Shown here piece after piece: positions 17,233-25,687 of a stretch of 64,000 bases of DNA. The DNA is from Palsa-504 sp963808315 (GTDB lineage: Bacteria; Actinomycetota; Actinomycetes; Streptosporangiales; Streptosporangiaceae). Below the pieces are notes generated by a model. It saw only the letters and a program-made list of their open reading frames with translations. It had not been told where the DNA came from and made no database searches. Position numbers and translations under genes: made by a program. The stretch lies in contig CAWEFK010000010.1 in assembly GCA_963808315.1 (NCBI GenBank), positions 275,756-339,755 of the forward strand, written 5' to 3'. How positions within the stretch are numbered: position 1 is the stretch's first letter; the number at the start of each line of letters is the position of its first letter.

Positions 17233-17817
17233 ATGGCCCCCGCAACCAGTCGGCCCGCGTCCTCGCGCCGCATACGCAGCGACGCGCTGCGCAACCAGCA
17301 GGACCTGATTCGCGCAGCGACGGCAGCCGTGCACCGAGAAGGACTGCATGTTCCGATGGGGACGATCGCGGCCGAGGCCGGAGTTGGGGTCGGCACCCTC
17401 TACCGGCATTTCCCCACGCGTGCTGACCTGCTGAGCCATCTGACCCACCAGTCCTTCGAACAGGTGCTGGCCAACGCAAGATCGGCCGAACGACACGGAG
17501 CTACCCCGGCCGACGGACTCAGGCTTTTCATCGAAGCCGCGATCAGCCAGCGCAACGAGCTCATCCTGCCGCTGCATGGCGGTCCGCCCATTACCTCGCC
17601 GCCGACCGTGGCCCTCCGGCACGAGGTTCACCAGGTCGTCCAGCGGATCATCGACCGAGGCATTGCCGAGGCAACCCTCCGTCCGGGGACCAACTCACGC
17701 GACATCGTCGTCTTTGGCGCGATGCTGGCCCAACCACGTCCCGCCGACCCCGGCTGGGACGCTACCTGCCGTCGATTGCTCACCACCTATCTGCGGGGCC
17801 TCCGACCGGGCCCGTGA
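17233..17817 (+). CDS. TetR family regulator
   Basis: A 194-residue TetR repressor with a clear N-terminal HTH (IRAATAAVHREGLHVPMGT, IAAEAGVGVGTLYRHFPTR) and a C-terminal domain with the SBI-type LTHQSFEQVL helix. ATG at 17233. It diverges from the truncated NmrA-like gene (80 bp between starts), its probable former target. It ends 10 bp before the convergent hydrolase gene. Confidence 0.87.
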   Translation: MAPATSRPASSRRIRSDALRNQQDLIRAATAAVHREGLHVPMGTIAAEAGVGVGTLYRHFPTRADLLSHLTHQSFEQVLANARSAERHGATPADGLRLFIEAAISQRNELILPLHGGPPITSPPTVALRHEVHQVVQRIIDRGIAEATLRPGTNSRDIVVFGAMLAQPRPADPGWDATCRRLLTTYLRGLRPGP

Positions 17818-17826
17818 TGGCGCAGG

Positions 17827-18735
17827 TCATCGTCGCGGCGCCGTCCAGGTCGCGGGTATACCGGTGAGACGGCTGGTCGTGAACTCAGTCACCCGCTTCA
17901 TCAGGGTGCCGGCGGCTTCGAGGGCGAGCAAGGGGAACCCGTGCGGCATGCCCTGGAAGATGTCCAGCTCGACATCGGCCCCCTGGCCGGCGGCGGCCTC
18001 GGCGAAGCGGGTCGCGTCATCGAGGAACATCTCGCTGTCGCCGCAGGCGATCAGGAGCGACGGCAGTCCGCCGGGCACGTCGGCGAGAGGCGATGCCGGC
18101 GCCATGGCCGGATCGGTGCCGCCCAGGTACGCCTCGCGGGTCTGCTCGAGCTCGGTCATCGTCACGACGTCGCGGCCCGCGTTGGAGACCAGGGACTCGC
18201 CGGAGAAGGTGAAATCGGTGATGGGGGAGACCGCCACGGCGCCGGCGGGCATCGGGCGGCCAGCCTGGCCCAGGGCGACCAAGGCCGACAGCGCCAGGGT
18301 GGCTCCGGCCGAGTGGCCCACGAACACGATCCGGCCAGGCGGGGTGCCCTGGTCGAGCAGGCCCTGATACGCGTCGAGCACGTCATCCAGGGGCGCCGGG
18401 TACGGGTTCGCGGGCGCGAGCCTGTACCGCAGGAGCAGCACGGGCAGCCGGGTCGCCTCGGACAAACGGCCGGCGAAAACGCCCGGAGGTTCGTCGAACT
18501 GGAACCGGCGGGCATGCAGGTAGAGCAGCACGCCGGTGCCTGCGGTACCGGGTGCGCCAATCCAGTCGCCGCGCGTCCCCCCGGCACGAAACGGATGGGT
18601 GGGCAGGTCCGCCTCCGATGGGGCGGCGTGCCTGAGCAAGGCGGCGCCCGAATCGGGGGCACCGTGAACGTCGGCCAGGATGCTGGCGACGGCGCCGAGG
18701 TCGTCGGCGGTGGCAGGGTGGCTAGCGGTCCGCAT
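17827..18735 (-). CDS. Alpha/beta hydrolase (HSL/esterase-like)
   Basis: A 302-residue alpha/beta hydrolase 3 protein. The nucleophile elbow GHSAGA, the acid in SLLIACGDSEMFLDD and the histidine in GMPHGFPLL are present, as is the RLAPANPYPAPLDDVLDAY segment typical of hormone-sensitive-lipase-like esterases. Unusually the oxyanion motif HGGG is replaced by LYLHARRF, so the enzyme may have altered chemistry or be inactive. The ATG at 18735 follows GAGGAGA; an ATG at 18750 and longer frames are less likely. Substrate unknown. Confidence 0.83.
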   Translation of the reverse strand: MRTASHPATADDLGAVASILADVHGAPDSGAALLRHAAPSEADLPTHPFRAGGTRGDWIGAPGTAGTGVLLYLHARRFQFDEPPGVFAGRLSEATRLPVLLLRYRLAPANPYPAPLDDVLDAYQGLLDQGTPPGRIVFVGHSAGATLALSALVALGQAGRPMPAGAVAVSPITDFTFSGESLVSNAGRDVVTMTELEQTREAYLGGTDPAMAPASPLADVPGGLPSLLIACGDSEMFLDDATRFAEAAAGQGADVELDIFQGMPHGFPLLALEAAGTLMKRVTEFTTSRLTGIPATWTAPRR

Positions 18736-18967
18736 GACGATTCTCCTCATCCATACCTCGCCGGTCTCACGGCTCCGCCCAGCACCGCGCGTAACCGACT
18801 TGATCATCGCTCCAGTCAGCCAAGGATCCTCCACGCCTAAAGTCAAGCGGATCGGCACTGGAGGGGTGCCTGCGCGTCCCGGGCCAAGAGCCCCATGCGG
18901 TGCGTTGTAGCCGCCGGAACCTGTAACCTGGCTGCGATCCCGCCGCTGAAGTCCCCGAGCGGCGCGG

Positions 18968-19042
18968 GGGCGCATAGCTCAGCGGTAGAGCACTCGCCTT
19001 ACAAGCGAGGGGTCACTGGTTCGAACCCAGTTGCGCCCACCA
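18968..19042 (+). tRNA. tRNA-Val (anticodon TAC)
   Basis: A full cloverleaf can be drawn: acceptor GGGCGCA pairs with TGCGCCC, D arm GCTC/GAGC, anticodon stem CTCGC/GCGAG with loop CTTACAA (anticodon TAC at 19000-19002), T arm ACTGG-TTCGAAC-CCAGT. CCA is encoded. An integrase gene begins 96 bp downstream, so this tRNA is the likely integration site of the following island. Confidence 0.95.
19015..19042. other. Candidate attL at the tRNA 3' end
   Basis: Tyrosine integrases of actinomycete elements recombine at the 3' part of tRNA genes, and an integrase reads away from this tRNA. I looked for a second copy of the T-arm/acceptor sequence in the window and did not find one, so the core limits are a guess. 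Confidence 0.4.
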
Positions 19043-19137
19043 GGTTTTCCCAGTTAGAAGGCGGTTTGAGCGGCGGCAAGGATTCTCTAACTTCCTGGTA
19101 AGAGCCAAACCAAGAGCCAAACGGTATCATTTTGGGT

Positions 19138-20256
19138 ATGGCAGAACCTCGGCCACGACGCGGCCACGGCGAAGACTCGATGTACTTCGACCATGCCAAC
19201 AACTACTGGGTCGCCGCCGTCTCCCTCGGCTACAAGGCGGGCAAGCGCGTCCGCCGGAAGGTGACCGGCCGGACGAAGACCGAAGTCAAGGCCAAGCTCC
19301 GGGACCTGCGCCGCGACCTGGACAACGGCGTCCGGTCCAGTGCGACCTACACGGTCGGCGCGGCGCTGGACGACTGGCTGGCGAATGGGCTGAGCGGCAG
19401 GTCCGACCGGACCAGGGAGCTCTACACGGACACCGTCAAGCCGCTGAAGGAGCGGCTGGGTGAGGTCAAGCTCAAGGAGCTCACAGCGGGGGACGTCCAG
19501 GAGACCTTGGACGCGCTCGCCGGGCGGCTTTCCACCCGCAGCCTTCAGATCACCCGAAACTGTCTTGAACGGGCCATCCGATATGCCGAAGTCAGGGATC
19601 TGGTCGGCCGGAACGTGGCTGCCCTGGTCGAGGTTCCTGCTGGACGGTCGGGTCGGCCGTCCAAGAGCTTGACTCTGGAGCAAGCTCAGGAGCTGCTAGG
19701 GGCCGCCGCGGGTTCCCGCCTGTACGCCTATGTCGTGCTCTCGGTGACGACGGGACTGAGGACTGAAGAGCTTCGGGCGCTCAGGTGGAACGAGGTTGAC
19801 CTCGCCGCTGGCACTGTCGCCGTCTACCGCGCCGTACGGGCCAGTGCAGACACCAAGACGCCGAAGAGCCGGCGCGTCCTGTCTCTGCCGCAGCTGGCCG
19901 TACGGGCGCTCCATGAGCATCTGGACCGCCAGGCCGGGGACCAGTTGCTAGCCGGGGCGCTCTGGCAAGATCACGGCCTTGTCTTCGCCTCGACCGTGGG
20001 CACGCCACTTGATCATCACAACGTGCGCCGTGAGTTCAGGAGGATTACCCAGGCCGCAGGTCTCGGGACTGACTGGGTGCCGCGGGAGATGCGCCATACC
20101 TTCGTGTCCCTGCTCAGCTCCAACGGGACGGCGCTTGAGGACATAGCCGACCTGGTCGGGCACAGGGGTACGGTCACGACCCAGACGGTCTACCGGAAGG
20201 TCATCGTGCCCGAACTGCGGCGCGGCGCCGAGGTCATGGACCGGCTATTCACCTGA
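19138..20256 (+). CDS. Tyrosine-type site-specific integrase
   Basis: A 372-residue phage/AICE integrase. It has an N-terminal AP2-like arm-binding domain, a SAM-like core-binding domain (~65-160) and a C-terminal catalytic domain with R208 in TTGLRTEELRAL, a lysine in TKTPKSRRV, R319 in PREMRHTFVSLL, H342 in VGHRG and nucleophile Y352 in TQTVYRKV. The box II histidine usually three residues before the second arginine is an arginine here (PREMR). ATG at 19138 is two codons inside a TTG alternative. It integrates the island at tRNA-Val. Confidence 0.93.
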   Translation: MAEPRPRRGHGEDSMYFDHANNYWVAAVSLGYKAGKRVRRKVTGRTKTEVKAKLRDLRRDLDNGVRSSATYTVGAALDDWLANGLSGRSDRTRELYTDTVKPLKERLGEVKLKELTAGDVQETLDALAGRLSTRSLQITRNCLERAIRYAEVRDLVGRNVAALVEVPAGRSGRPSKSLTLEQAQELLGAAAGSRLYAYVVLSVTTGLRTEELRALRWNEVDLAAGTVAVYRAVRASADTKTPKSRRVLSLPQLAVRALHEHLDRQAGDQLLAGALWQDHGLVFASTVGTPLDHHNVRREFRRITQAAGLGTDWVPREMRHTFVSLLSSNGTALEDIADLVGHRGTVTTQTVYRKVIVPELRRGAEVMDRLFT

Positions 20257-20262
20257 CATGCA

Positions 20263-20538
20263 TCAGCTTCCCTTGGGCGGGCTGACGACATATGTGCCCT
20301 TGCCTGGCAGTGTCACCACGAGGCCGCGGTCCCGCAGTTCCAGCACCGCGCGTCTGGCCGTGCCGATCGCTACGGCGTACTCGGCGGCCAGGTCCCGCTC
20401 GGCTGGCAGCCTAGCGTCCGCAGGCAGGTCCCTCGCCGCGATCCGGGCCGCGATGTGGTCGGCTACGCGCATGTAGACATAAGCGGGGCCGCCCGCCTCC
20501 GGGTCCCACTGCGGTATGCCTGCCACACAATGCAACAT
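20263..20538 (-). CDS. Short GntR-type winged-helix regulator
   Basis: A 91-residue protein consisting only of a GntR winged helix: YVYMRVADHIAARIAARDLP, LPAERDLAAEY, GTARRAVLELRDRGLV and GKGTYVV. It lacks an effector domain, as do many small GntR regulators on actinomycete integrative elements. The ATG at 20538 has GGAG 8 nt upstream. It faces the integrase and may control excision or transfer genes. Confidence 0.85.
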   Translation of the reverse strand: MLHCVAGIPQWDPEAGGPAYVYMRVADHIAARIAARDLPADARLPAERDLAAEYAVAIGTARRAVLELRDRGLVVTLPGKGTYVVSPPKGS

Positions 20539-20716
20539 AGAGTGCTCCTGACCTGCAAGAATACACAGGACGCGGCCTAGAGCTATATAGAGCGGCATGT
20601 AGCGGTGTATAGTTGAGGTCTCCCGGCAGGGCCGTCAGTGCCGAAAAGCACTCGTTCCCCGGCTCTGCCGGGTCTTAAAGGATTGCCAGGCCGGAACGGA
20701 CCGAAAGGAGAACGCC

Positions 20717-21172
20717 GTGCAGGCCGCGCCGAGGAACGATCTGGACGCTGACTACACCCCGCGCTACATCTGGCTCGCGAAGTTGCTGCGGGGATGGATC
20801 GAAGACGGCACCTACTCACCCGGCTCGCTGCTGCCATCGTCTGCGCGGCTGGCCGCGGTACACAGCGTCTCCAGGGCGACAGCCCTTCACGCGCTCGAAG
20901 TACTCACCAAGAGCGGCCACGTGCGTCACGTCGAATCCAAGCCTCATCAGGTCATCTGGCGGCTGAGCACTGCCGCGACCACGCCAGCCTCGCCCCCCGG
21001 ATCCTCCGGAGGGCCGCAGTCGCCGCTCGCGTTATGCCCGTCCGCAGAATCTCCAGCACGGAGGCAAAGCTCTCGACCAGCGAGGCGAGCAATGCCTTTC
21101 CCTTCTCTGCGCAAGCCAGAGAGGGCCGGCCTATCACTCCGCTGGTCGTATATTCACCCATCCCGGTGGTGA
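20717..21172 (+). CDS. GntR-type winged-helix protein, 3' half doubtful
   Basis: The first ~80 residues are a GntR winged helix (IWLAKLLRGWIEDGTYSPGS, LLPSSARLAAVHSVSRATAL, HALEVLTKSGHVR). Beyond about 20960 the frame lies antisense to the creatininase gene, turns Ser/Pro/Arg-rich and shows no similarity, so the gene was probably truncated there and now uses a fortuitous stop at 21172. GAAAGGAG precedes the GTG at 20717. It is divergent from the GntR gene at 20538. Confidence 0.65.
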   Translation: MQAAPRNDLDADYTPRYIWLAKLLRGWIEDGTYSPGSLLPSSARLAAVHSVSRATALHALEVLTKSGHVRHVESKPHQVIWRLSTAATTPASPPGSSGGPQSPLALCPSAESPARRQSSRPARRAMPFPSLRKPERAGLSLRWSYIHPSRW

Positions 21173-21746
21173 GGATATGGCGCCTGTCATCTGCTACCCA
21201 GTCCGCCGCATGATAGCCATCGCGGACTAGCTCGGGGTGCGCGTGAAGAAGGATAGAAGTCTCAAGCTCACCAGCATGCATATCTTCGTGGTTCGACGTC
21301 ACGAGCCTTGCCGATTGCCGGGCATCGGTCCAGTCCGCCCCGGACGGGAAAAGCGCCATGCTCTTGCCGTGGGCGTTTCCTTCTTGGATAATGTTGGCCA
21401 GGACGTAGTTACCTCCATGGCAATTAACGATGACCAGTGAGGTCAATCCGGCATCCGTAATTGACCGGTAGATATCATCGACCATGGCATGCAAGGTGCT
21501 TGACGAGATGCTTACTGTGCCGCGCCATGCGCTGTGCTCATGGGAACATGAGATCGTGACCGGCGGAAGCTGCAGGAGGGGATATGCGCTCGCCAGTTCC
21601 CGCGCTATCACAGACGCGATCGCGGTGTCGGTTATCAGCGGCAGGTAATCGCCATGCTGCTCGAAGCTTCCGACCGGCAGGACCGCGCATTGCGCGTCCC
21701 GTCTTTTCTCGTCCGAAGTTGTCGCCGTAGGCAGGAGCTGATCCAT
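20952..21746 (-). CDS. Creatininase family protein
   Basis: A 264-residue metal-dependent amidohydrolase of the creatinine amidohydrolase (creatininase/MftE) family. Hallmarks: VLPVGSFEQHGDYLPLITD, the metal region ISCSHEHSAWRGT, VNCHGGNYVL and the E in DMHAGELETSILL. Its ATG overlaps the stop of the upstream XRE-TPR gene (TGATG), so the two are translated together. Family members cleave cyclic amides or peptide-derived amides; there is no mycofactocin gene nearby, so MftE is unlikely. Substrate unknown. Confidence 0.85.
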   Translation of the reverse strand: MDQLLPTATTSDEKRRDAQCAVLPVGSFEQHGDYLPLITDTAIASVIARELASAYPLLQLPPVTISCSHEHSAWRGTVSISSSTLHAMVDDIYRSITDAGLTSLVIVNCHGGNYVLANIIQEGNAHGKSMALFPSGADWTDARQSARLVTSNHEDMHAGELETSILLHAHPELVRDGYHAADWVADDRRHILTTGMGEYTTSGVIGRPSLACAEKGKALLASLVESFASVLEILRTGITRAATAALRRIRGARLAWSRQCSAAR

Positions 21747-23055
21747 CAGCCCGCCTCTCGCTCCGGCCTATACGAATCGACCAGCACCTTCAGCCTCCCT
21801 CGCACACCAGCCACGGCAGGATCCTGCCGCCATCTGGCCAGCCTACGATGAAGCAGGTCGATCTGGCCAACAACCCGGCGTGAGCCAAGCCCCTGAGCAA
21901 GCGCTATGACTTCCCCGGCCGCCGCGCACGCGCGCTCAAGTTCACCGGCGTCGGCATAAGCTATCGCTAGCCGTGACACGCACATCGCGTAATCACGGAC
22001 CTGCGCCTGGTCCACCCACTCCGAACGGCTCTTCTCCAGGATCGGAAGTGCGGTCTTGGGATGCCCGAGGAGAACCCAGGACGCTCCAGCTTCCATCTCC
22101 GCATAAGTCGGCGTGCAATAGGCTGCACCATCTGTCTCGCCCTGCTTTTCGCCCGCGACAGCCTCAATAACGGCGTCATCAGAGTCCCTGGCCGAAGCCA
22201 TGACTTCCCCCAGAGCCGCGTTAGAATAGGATCGCTGACGCAAGATGACCGCCCTGAGCCGCGGAGTCAGCGCATCCTTGTACTTCAGAGCAGAGTTGGC
22301 GATGCCCAAGCCCTGCGCGGAATTGCCGGATTCCGTCGCAATCATCGCTTTGCGCATGAGCGTATAGGCGATAGTGCGCCCATCCCCGAGCTCCAAGGCG
22401 TAATCGAGCGCCCTGTCCGTCCAGTGCATTGCCCGTATCAGATCCCCAGCATCCTGGAAAACCCACCCGCCGAACTCTGTGAACTCGCAAGCAAACCGGA
22501 GCATCTCGGCCCGGTCGGCCCCTCTGGTTACCTGGCATGCCCTTTCGATGACAGGCATCTGAAGCTGGATAGGGCCAGTAATGCAGATGGACCCCATCAG
22601 CTGGTCCGCTTCGATATAGCCCCGGTAGATCCCGCGGAGCGCCGACAGCACCGGGACGGCGCTTGCCCTCGAAAGATTGCTGAGCAGGGGTCGGACATCC
22701 CCCAGACTGGCGCCCACGTTATCGGCTGATCGTCCTCCGGCAGGATCAACGGGCCGGATCCGGCAGCCTCCGGAGCCAGCCCAAGCGCACGACGCGCCGC
22801 CGGAGGCATCCCCAGACCATCAGCGAACGCCTCGAACGTCGAGGTGGCGGTCGGCACGCGCTTATGTGTCTTGTACTCGCTCAAGCGCCCTTGCGGTATG
22901 CCCGTGAGGCTGCTGAGCTGGCCCTGGGTCAGGCCCTGCGCGCACAGAACCCTGATCACCGCACCGAGATCGCGGCGCTTACACGCCTCGATCACGTCCC
23001 GGCGCGTGCAGACGCGTTCCACTACCTCCCGGATGGCCGGGATGTCCACAGCCAT
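21746..23055 (-). CDS. XRE-TPR regulator, single frameshift
   Basis: A regulator with an N-terminal XRE helix-turn-helix (LTQGQLSSLTGIPQGRLSEY, residues ~40-60) and a long TPR-like C-terminal half (RFACEFTEFGGWVFQDAGD, ALDYALELGDGRTIAYTLM, LAIAYADAGELERACAAAGE). The HTH frame (23055 to about 22700) and TPR frame (about 22717 to 21746) differ by one base shift, so the ~436-residue protein is split as sequenced. The layout matches many Streptomyces HTH-TPR proteins that sense small molecules or peptides. It is translationally coupled to the creatininase gene, whose product may make or consume its ligand. Confidence 0.75.
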
Positions 23056-23189
23056 GGCGCGCTTCCCGTTCCCTTGGTTGCTCGCCCGAGTTGAGTGGTC
23101 ACTTTAAGACAACTACATATGAGAGAACACGATGAAGTGCGCCATGGGGTTCAACCTTCGCCCAAATGCCTCGAACCAGGTCAGCCTTC

Positions 23190-23575
23190 CTGGTGTATCT
23201 GGCTCAGCTTCGTGTCGTGCGCAGGCCGAGCCAGCTGGGCCACGAAGCGGCGCCTTGGCCAGCTCCTGTCCCAGCTTGGTTTTTTCTTTCTGCAGTGGGG
23301 TGATCTGCGCGTTCTGCGGATCTGCCGCCGGACCGGCCGCGCGGCCGCCCCGAGCGGCCAGCGCACCGGCGTCCTGGGGCCTCCGCCACTCGGTCACGTG
23401 GCTGGAGTACAGGCGTTCGCGGCCCGGTTCGGTGCCAGGTCCAGCTTGTGCTGCGCGGTGAAACTTCGCCGACGGGCCCGCTCGGGGCACCTCCGGATCC
23501 GGGCGCTCCTGGTCACCAGTCAACCCGTCCAGCATCGCCGGCCGCCGGCATGCGGTCGAGCGCGGCCATTGTCAT
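23190..23575 (-). pseudogene. IS3-type orfA transposase remnant
   Basis: Segments typical of actinobacterial IS3 OrfA proteins survive in shifting frames: an MTMAALDR start at 23575, MLDGLTGDQERPDPEVP, LYSSHVTEWRRPQDAGALA and a coiled-coil piece ITPLQKEKTKLGQELAKA. No orfB follows. Several frameshifts make it non-functional. Confidence 0.65.
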
Positions 23576-23826
23576 CTAGGAAGCGTCTCCATCCCCGCCC
23601 TAGGGGTGATCAGTGGTTACTGAGGGACGGGTGCTCACGACAGCTTGACAGAGAGGGGTACGGCCTCGCCGAACTGGCATGGGCGAGAGTCGAGCAAGCG
23701 AGCAGATCGCCTGCCTTGCGCAAGTAAACCGGATCCACCGCGAGCATGATGCCGAGCGCTTCAGCTGACTCCACCACTACATACTGACTTTGAAAGAGGG
23801 CGCCGTGGAGGTCGTCGTCGAGACTG
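23576..23826. other. Intergenic, nothing recognised
   Basis: No gene or structured element is supported between the IS3 remnant and the GntR gene. Confidence 0.4.
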
Positions 23827-24165
23827 TCACGGTGAAACGCCGGCGGCCCGGACCGCCGCTACACGTCGCCTCACTCGCCTTATGATCCGCCTCAAGGCAA
23901 TGAATGCTTTACTCCCGGCTGCGCTTGAGAGCCTGGCGACGACGTAGTAGCCTAGGCCGGGCACGAACGTTACGAGCCCCTCGTCTTGGAGGATCTGGAG
24001 CGCGTGCCTGCAGGTGCCCCGGGCCCAGCCGCGCTCTGCAGCTATGCGGGTGATCGACAGAGCGGGCTGGCCGGGCATGAGGGTGTTGTCCGTGATCATG
24101 CCACGCAGCGCGGCAGCAAGCCGGATGTACTTACGGGGGTCGCTGGCGGGGTCGCTGCCTTCCAT
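23827..24165 (-). CDS. Short GntR-type winged-helix regulator
   Basis: A 112-residue protein with a GntR HTH: YIRLAAALRGMITDNTLMPG, LSITRIAAERGWARGTCRHA, LQILQDEGLVTFVPGLGYYV; a basic tail (RRIIRRVRRRVAAVR) follows. ATG at 24165 is chosen because the frame upstream carries no similarity. Third short GntR protein on this island; probably controls the neighbouring small genes. Confidence 0.8.
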   Translation of the reverse strand: MEGSDPASDPRKYIRLAAALRGMITDNTLMPGQPALSITRIAAERGWARGTCRHALQILQDEGLVTFVPGLGYYVVARLSSAAGSKAFIALRRIIRRVRRRVAAVRAAGVSP

Positions 24166-24232
24166 CGGGTACCTGTCCGTTTGACTGGGGAGATAGTCAC
24201 CATGCGCGATTATACCCGCGCAGTCTCGACTG

Positions 24233-24388
24233 CTAGTCGACGTCAGCAGCGGGCATGGTGTCTTCCAGGCGGCAGGCTTCCAGGGGCGCGCCACACCCGC
24301 TGCACCGGGTGTGCATGTAGCCGCACGGATCGGGGCATATCGTGCGGTCGAACCAGGAAGATCCGTCGCCGCATCGAGAGCATGCCAT
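24233..24388 (-). CDS. 51-residue Cys-rich zinc-ribbon-like protein
   Basis: MACSRCGDGSSWFDRTICPD continues with CGYMHTRCSGCGAPLEAC: cysteine pairs CSRC, CPDPC, CSGC and a final C suggest one or two structural zinc sites. Small proteins like this are common between the GntR and transfer genes of Streptomyces-type integrative elements. Function unknown. Confidence 0.55.
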   Translation of the reverse strand: MACSRCGDGSSWFDRTICPDPCGYMHTRCSGCGAPLEACRLEDTMPAADVD

Positions 24389-24510
24389 GAGCGCTCCGTA
24401 TTCCGTCGTGCCGTGCCGGGGGCGGGACACAGGGACGGAGCACCTCCCTGTGTCCTGCCGCGGCGCGGCGGCCCCTAGCGGCAGGGATTTCCCGGCCGCC
24501 GTGCGGCCCG

Positions 24511-24741
24511 CTAGCCGCCGGTCAGCTCGTCCAGCCGGTTGAGCAGTTCCCGTAGCGTGTAGCGGACGGTGACCGTCTCCCCAGCGGGCTCCGGGATGCG
24601 AGCCTGCCAGGTGCCGAACCCGCCCGCCCCGATGATCACGCCCGGGTGCGCGGAGCGGTACCGCTGTAGCCGCCTCACCTGGTCCGGCTCGTCCGGGGCC
24701 AGCCCCAGGGCCGCGCGCCTTAGCCGGCCGCTGCCGTTCAC
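24511..24741 (-). CDS. Small conserved hypothetical protein (76 aa)
   Basis: Starts at GTG 24741, overlapping the stop of the upstream gene (GTGA). The sequence HPGVIIGAGGFGTWQARIPE, GETVTVRYTLRELLNRLDEL is of a type I associate with small conserved proteins of actinomycete integrative elements. No enzymatic or membrane motif is visible. It is the last gene of a chain of four coupled small genes. Confidence 0.65.
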   Translation of the reverse strand: MNGSGRLRRAALGLAPDEPDQVRRLQRYRSAHPGVIIGAGGFGTWQARIPEPAGETVTVRYTLRELLNRLDELTGG

Positions 24742-25124
24742 CGGGCGGTCCCCGCGTCATGCGCAGTGGTCCCGGTGACCTGATCCGCCGCGAAGAAGAA
24801 GCCGCGGAACACGACGGCGTAATCCGGATGGAACTGGCCGCCGACCGCGCCGGCCAGTATCCCGGCCGTGCCGCCCGGGTGCTGCTGCCGCCATGCCTGC
24901 ACGGCGGCGTATGCCCTGGCCTGCTCCGCAGGCGTGTCCTCGGGGTACCTCATTGCGCGCCCCTGCGCGCCCCGGGCCCGCGCCGCCGGGCGTGGCCGCC
25001 GGGTGCAGGGTGGGCACCCGGACGCCCCGCCGACCCGGTGATCACGGCCCAACCTGCACGTCATCTCCAGCGGCGGGTCCGGCGTCCCGCAGTCCAGGCA
25101 GGCCCGCCGAGGGTGCCCGGTCAC
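24738..25124 (-). CDS. Small conserved hypothetical protein (128 aa, or 71 aa from 24953)
   Basis: From GTG 25124 the frame starts with a Cys-rich part (ACLDCGTPDPPLEMTC, GCPPC), then Arg/Ala-rich sequence, then MRYPEDTPAEQARAYAAVQA, HPGGTAGILAGAVGGQFHPD. An internal ATG at 24953 with AGGGG upstream could start a separate 71-residue protein, so the first part may be its own zinc-binding peptide or an N-terminal extension. Both ends overlap neighbours by 4 nt. Confidence 0.55.
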   Translation of the reverse strand: MTGHPRRACLDCGTPDPPLEMTCRLGRDHRVGGASGCPPCTRRPRPAARARGAQGRAMRYPEDTPAEQARAYAAVQAWRQQHPGGTAGILAGAVGGQFHPDYAVVFRGFFFAADQVTGTTAHDAGTAR

Positions 25125-25339
25125 GGGGCGCCGTCCCCGGGTCGGGCGTGCCTGGCGATCTGCCAGGCGATCTCGGTCAGCGTGCCCGTGAACACCGGGA
25201 TCGTGCCGTCCTTCGGGACCGCGATGTTCACGCCGTCGACCATGATCAGGTCGTAGGCGTCATACAGCGCGCGGAACAGGCGGGTGCCCAGCTCCGGGTG
25301 GACAGGACCGCCGGTCCGCGGCGCGGCCCCGCGGTTCAC
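25121..25339 (-). CDS. Small hypothetical protein (72 aa)
   Basis: GTG start at 25339 overlaps the upstream stop. The sequence LGTRLFRALYDAYDLIMVDG, VNIAVPKDGTIPVFTGTLTE looks like a small folded alpha/beta protein. No known motif recognised. Part of the coupled chain 25566-24511. Confidence 0.6.
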   Translation of the reverse strand: MNRGAAPRTGGPVHPELGTRLFRALYDAYDLIMVDGVNIAVPKDGTIPVFTGTLTEIAWQIARHARPGDGAP

Positions 25340-25566
25340 GGCAGGTCCCGGGGCACCGGGCAGGCCGCGTAGTCGGTCCGGATCGCCAGGAGCAGGCCCC
25401 CGGGTGACGGGTCGGCGAGCGCGCCGCCCCGGCCGTCCCTGCGCCGCGCCGCCCGCATCCTGCCGTTCCGCCCAGCGTGGTACGCCTCGCCCCGGTGGAA
25501 CCGGATCTCGCCTGGGTCCAGCGTGCCGGTATCACGCGCTGCCCGGCCTGCCGCTGCCCTGCTCAT
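25336..25566 (-). CDS. Small basic hypothetical protein (76 aa)
   Basis: First gene of the coupled chain. ATG at 25566 is preceded by GGGAG at 8 nt; an ATG at 25578 overlaps that site and is less likely. Arg-rich (GRNGRMRAARRRDGRGG) with a C-terminal LLLAIRTDYAACPVP. No family recognised. Followed by 4-nt overlaps to the next genes. Confidence 0.55.
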   Translation of the reverse strand: MSRAAAGRAARDTGTLDPGEIRFHRGEAYHAGRNGRMRAARRRDGRGGALADPSPGGLLLAIRTDYAACPVPRDLP

Positions 25567-25687
25567 CGTGATCGTCATCTCCCTGTCGCCGGATCGCTCC
25601 GTCACGCGGCTGACGATAGAGAGAATCCGGGAGGTCACCCGCCCGGTATGCGGCCCCAGGGCGAGGGAGGCAGTCTGCGCCCCTGTG

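Noticed and set aside
20952..21746. Mycofactocin MftE
   Set aside because: No mftA, B, C, D or F nearby; the partner is an XRE-TPR regulator.
23113..23535. 140-residue intact gene on the minus strand
   Set aside because: It is part of a frameshifted IS3 orfA relic, not an independent gene.
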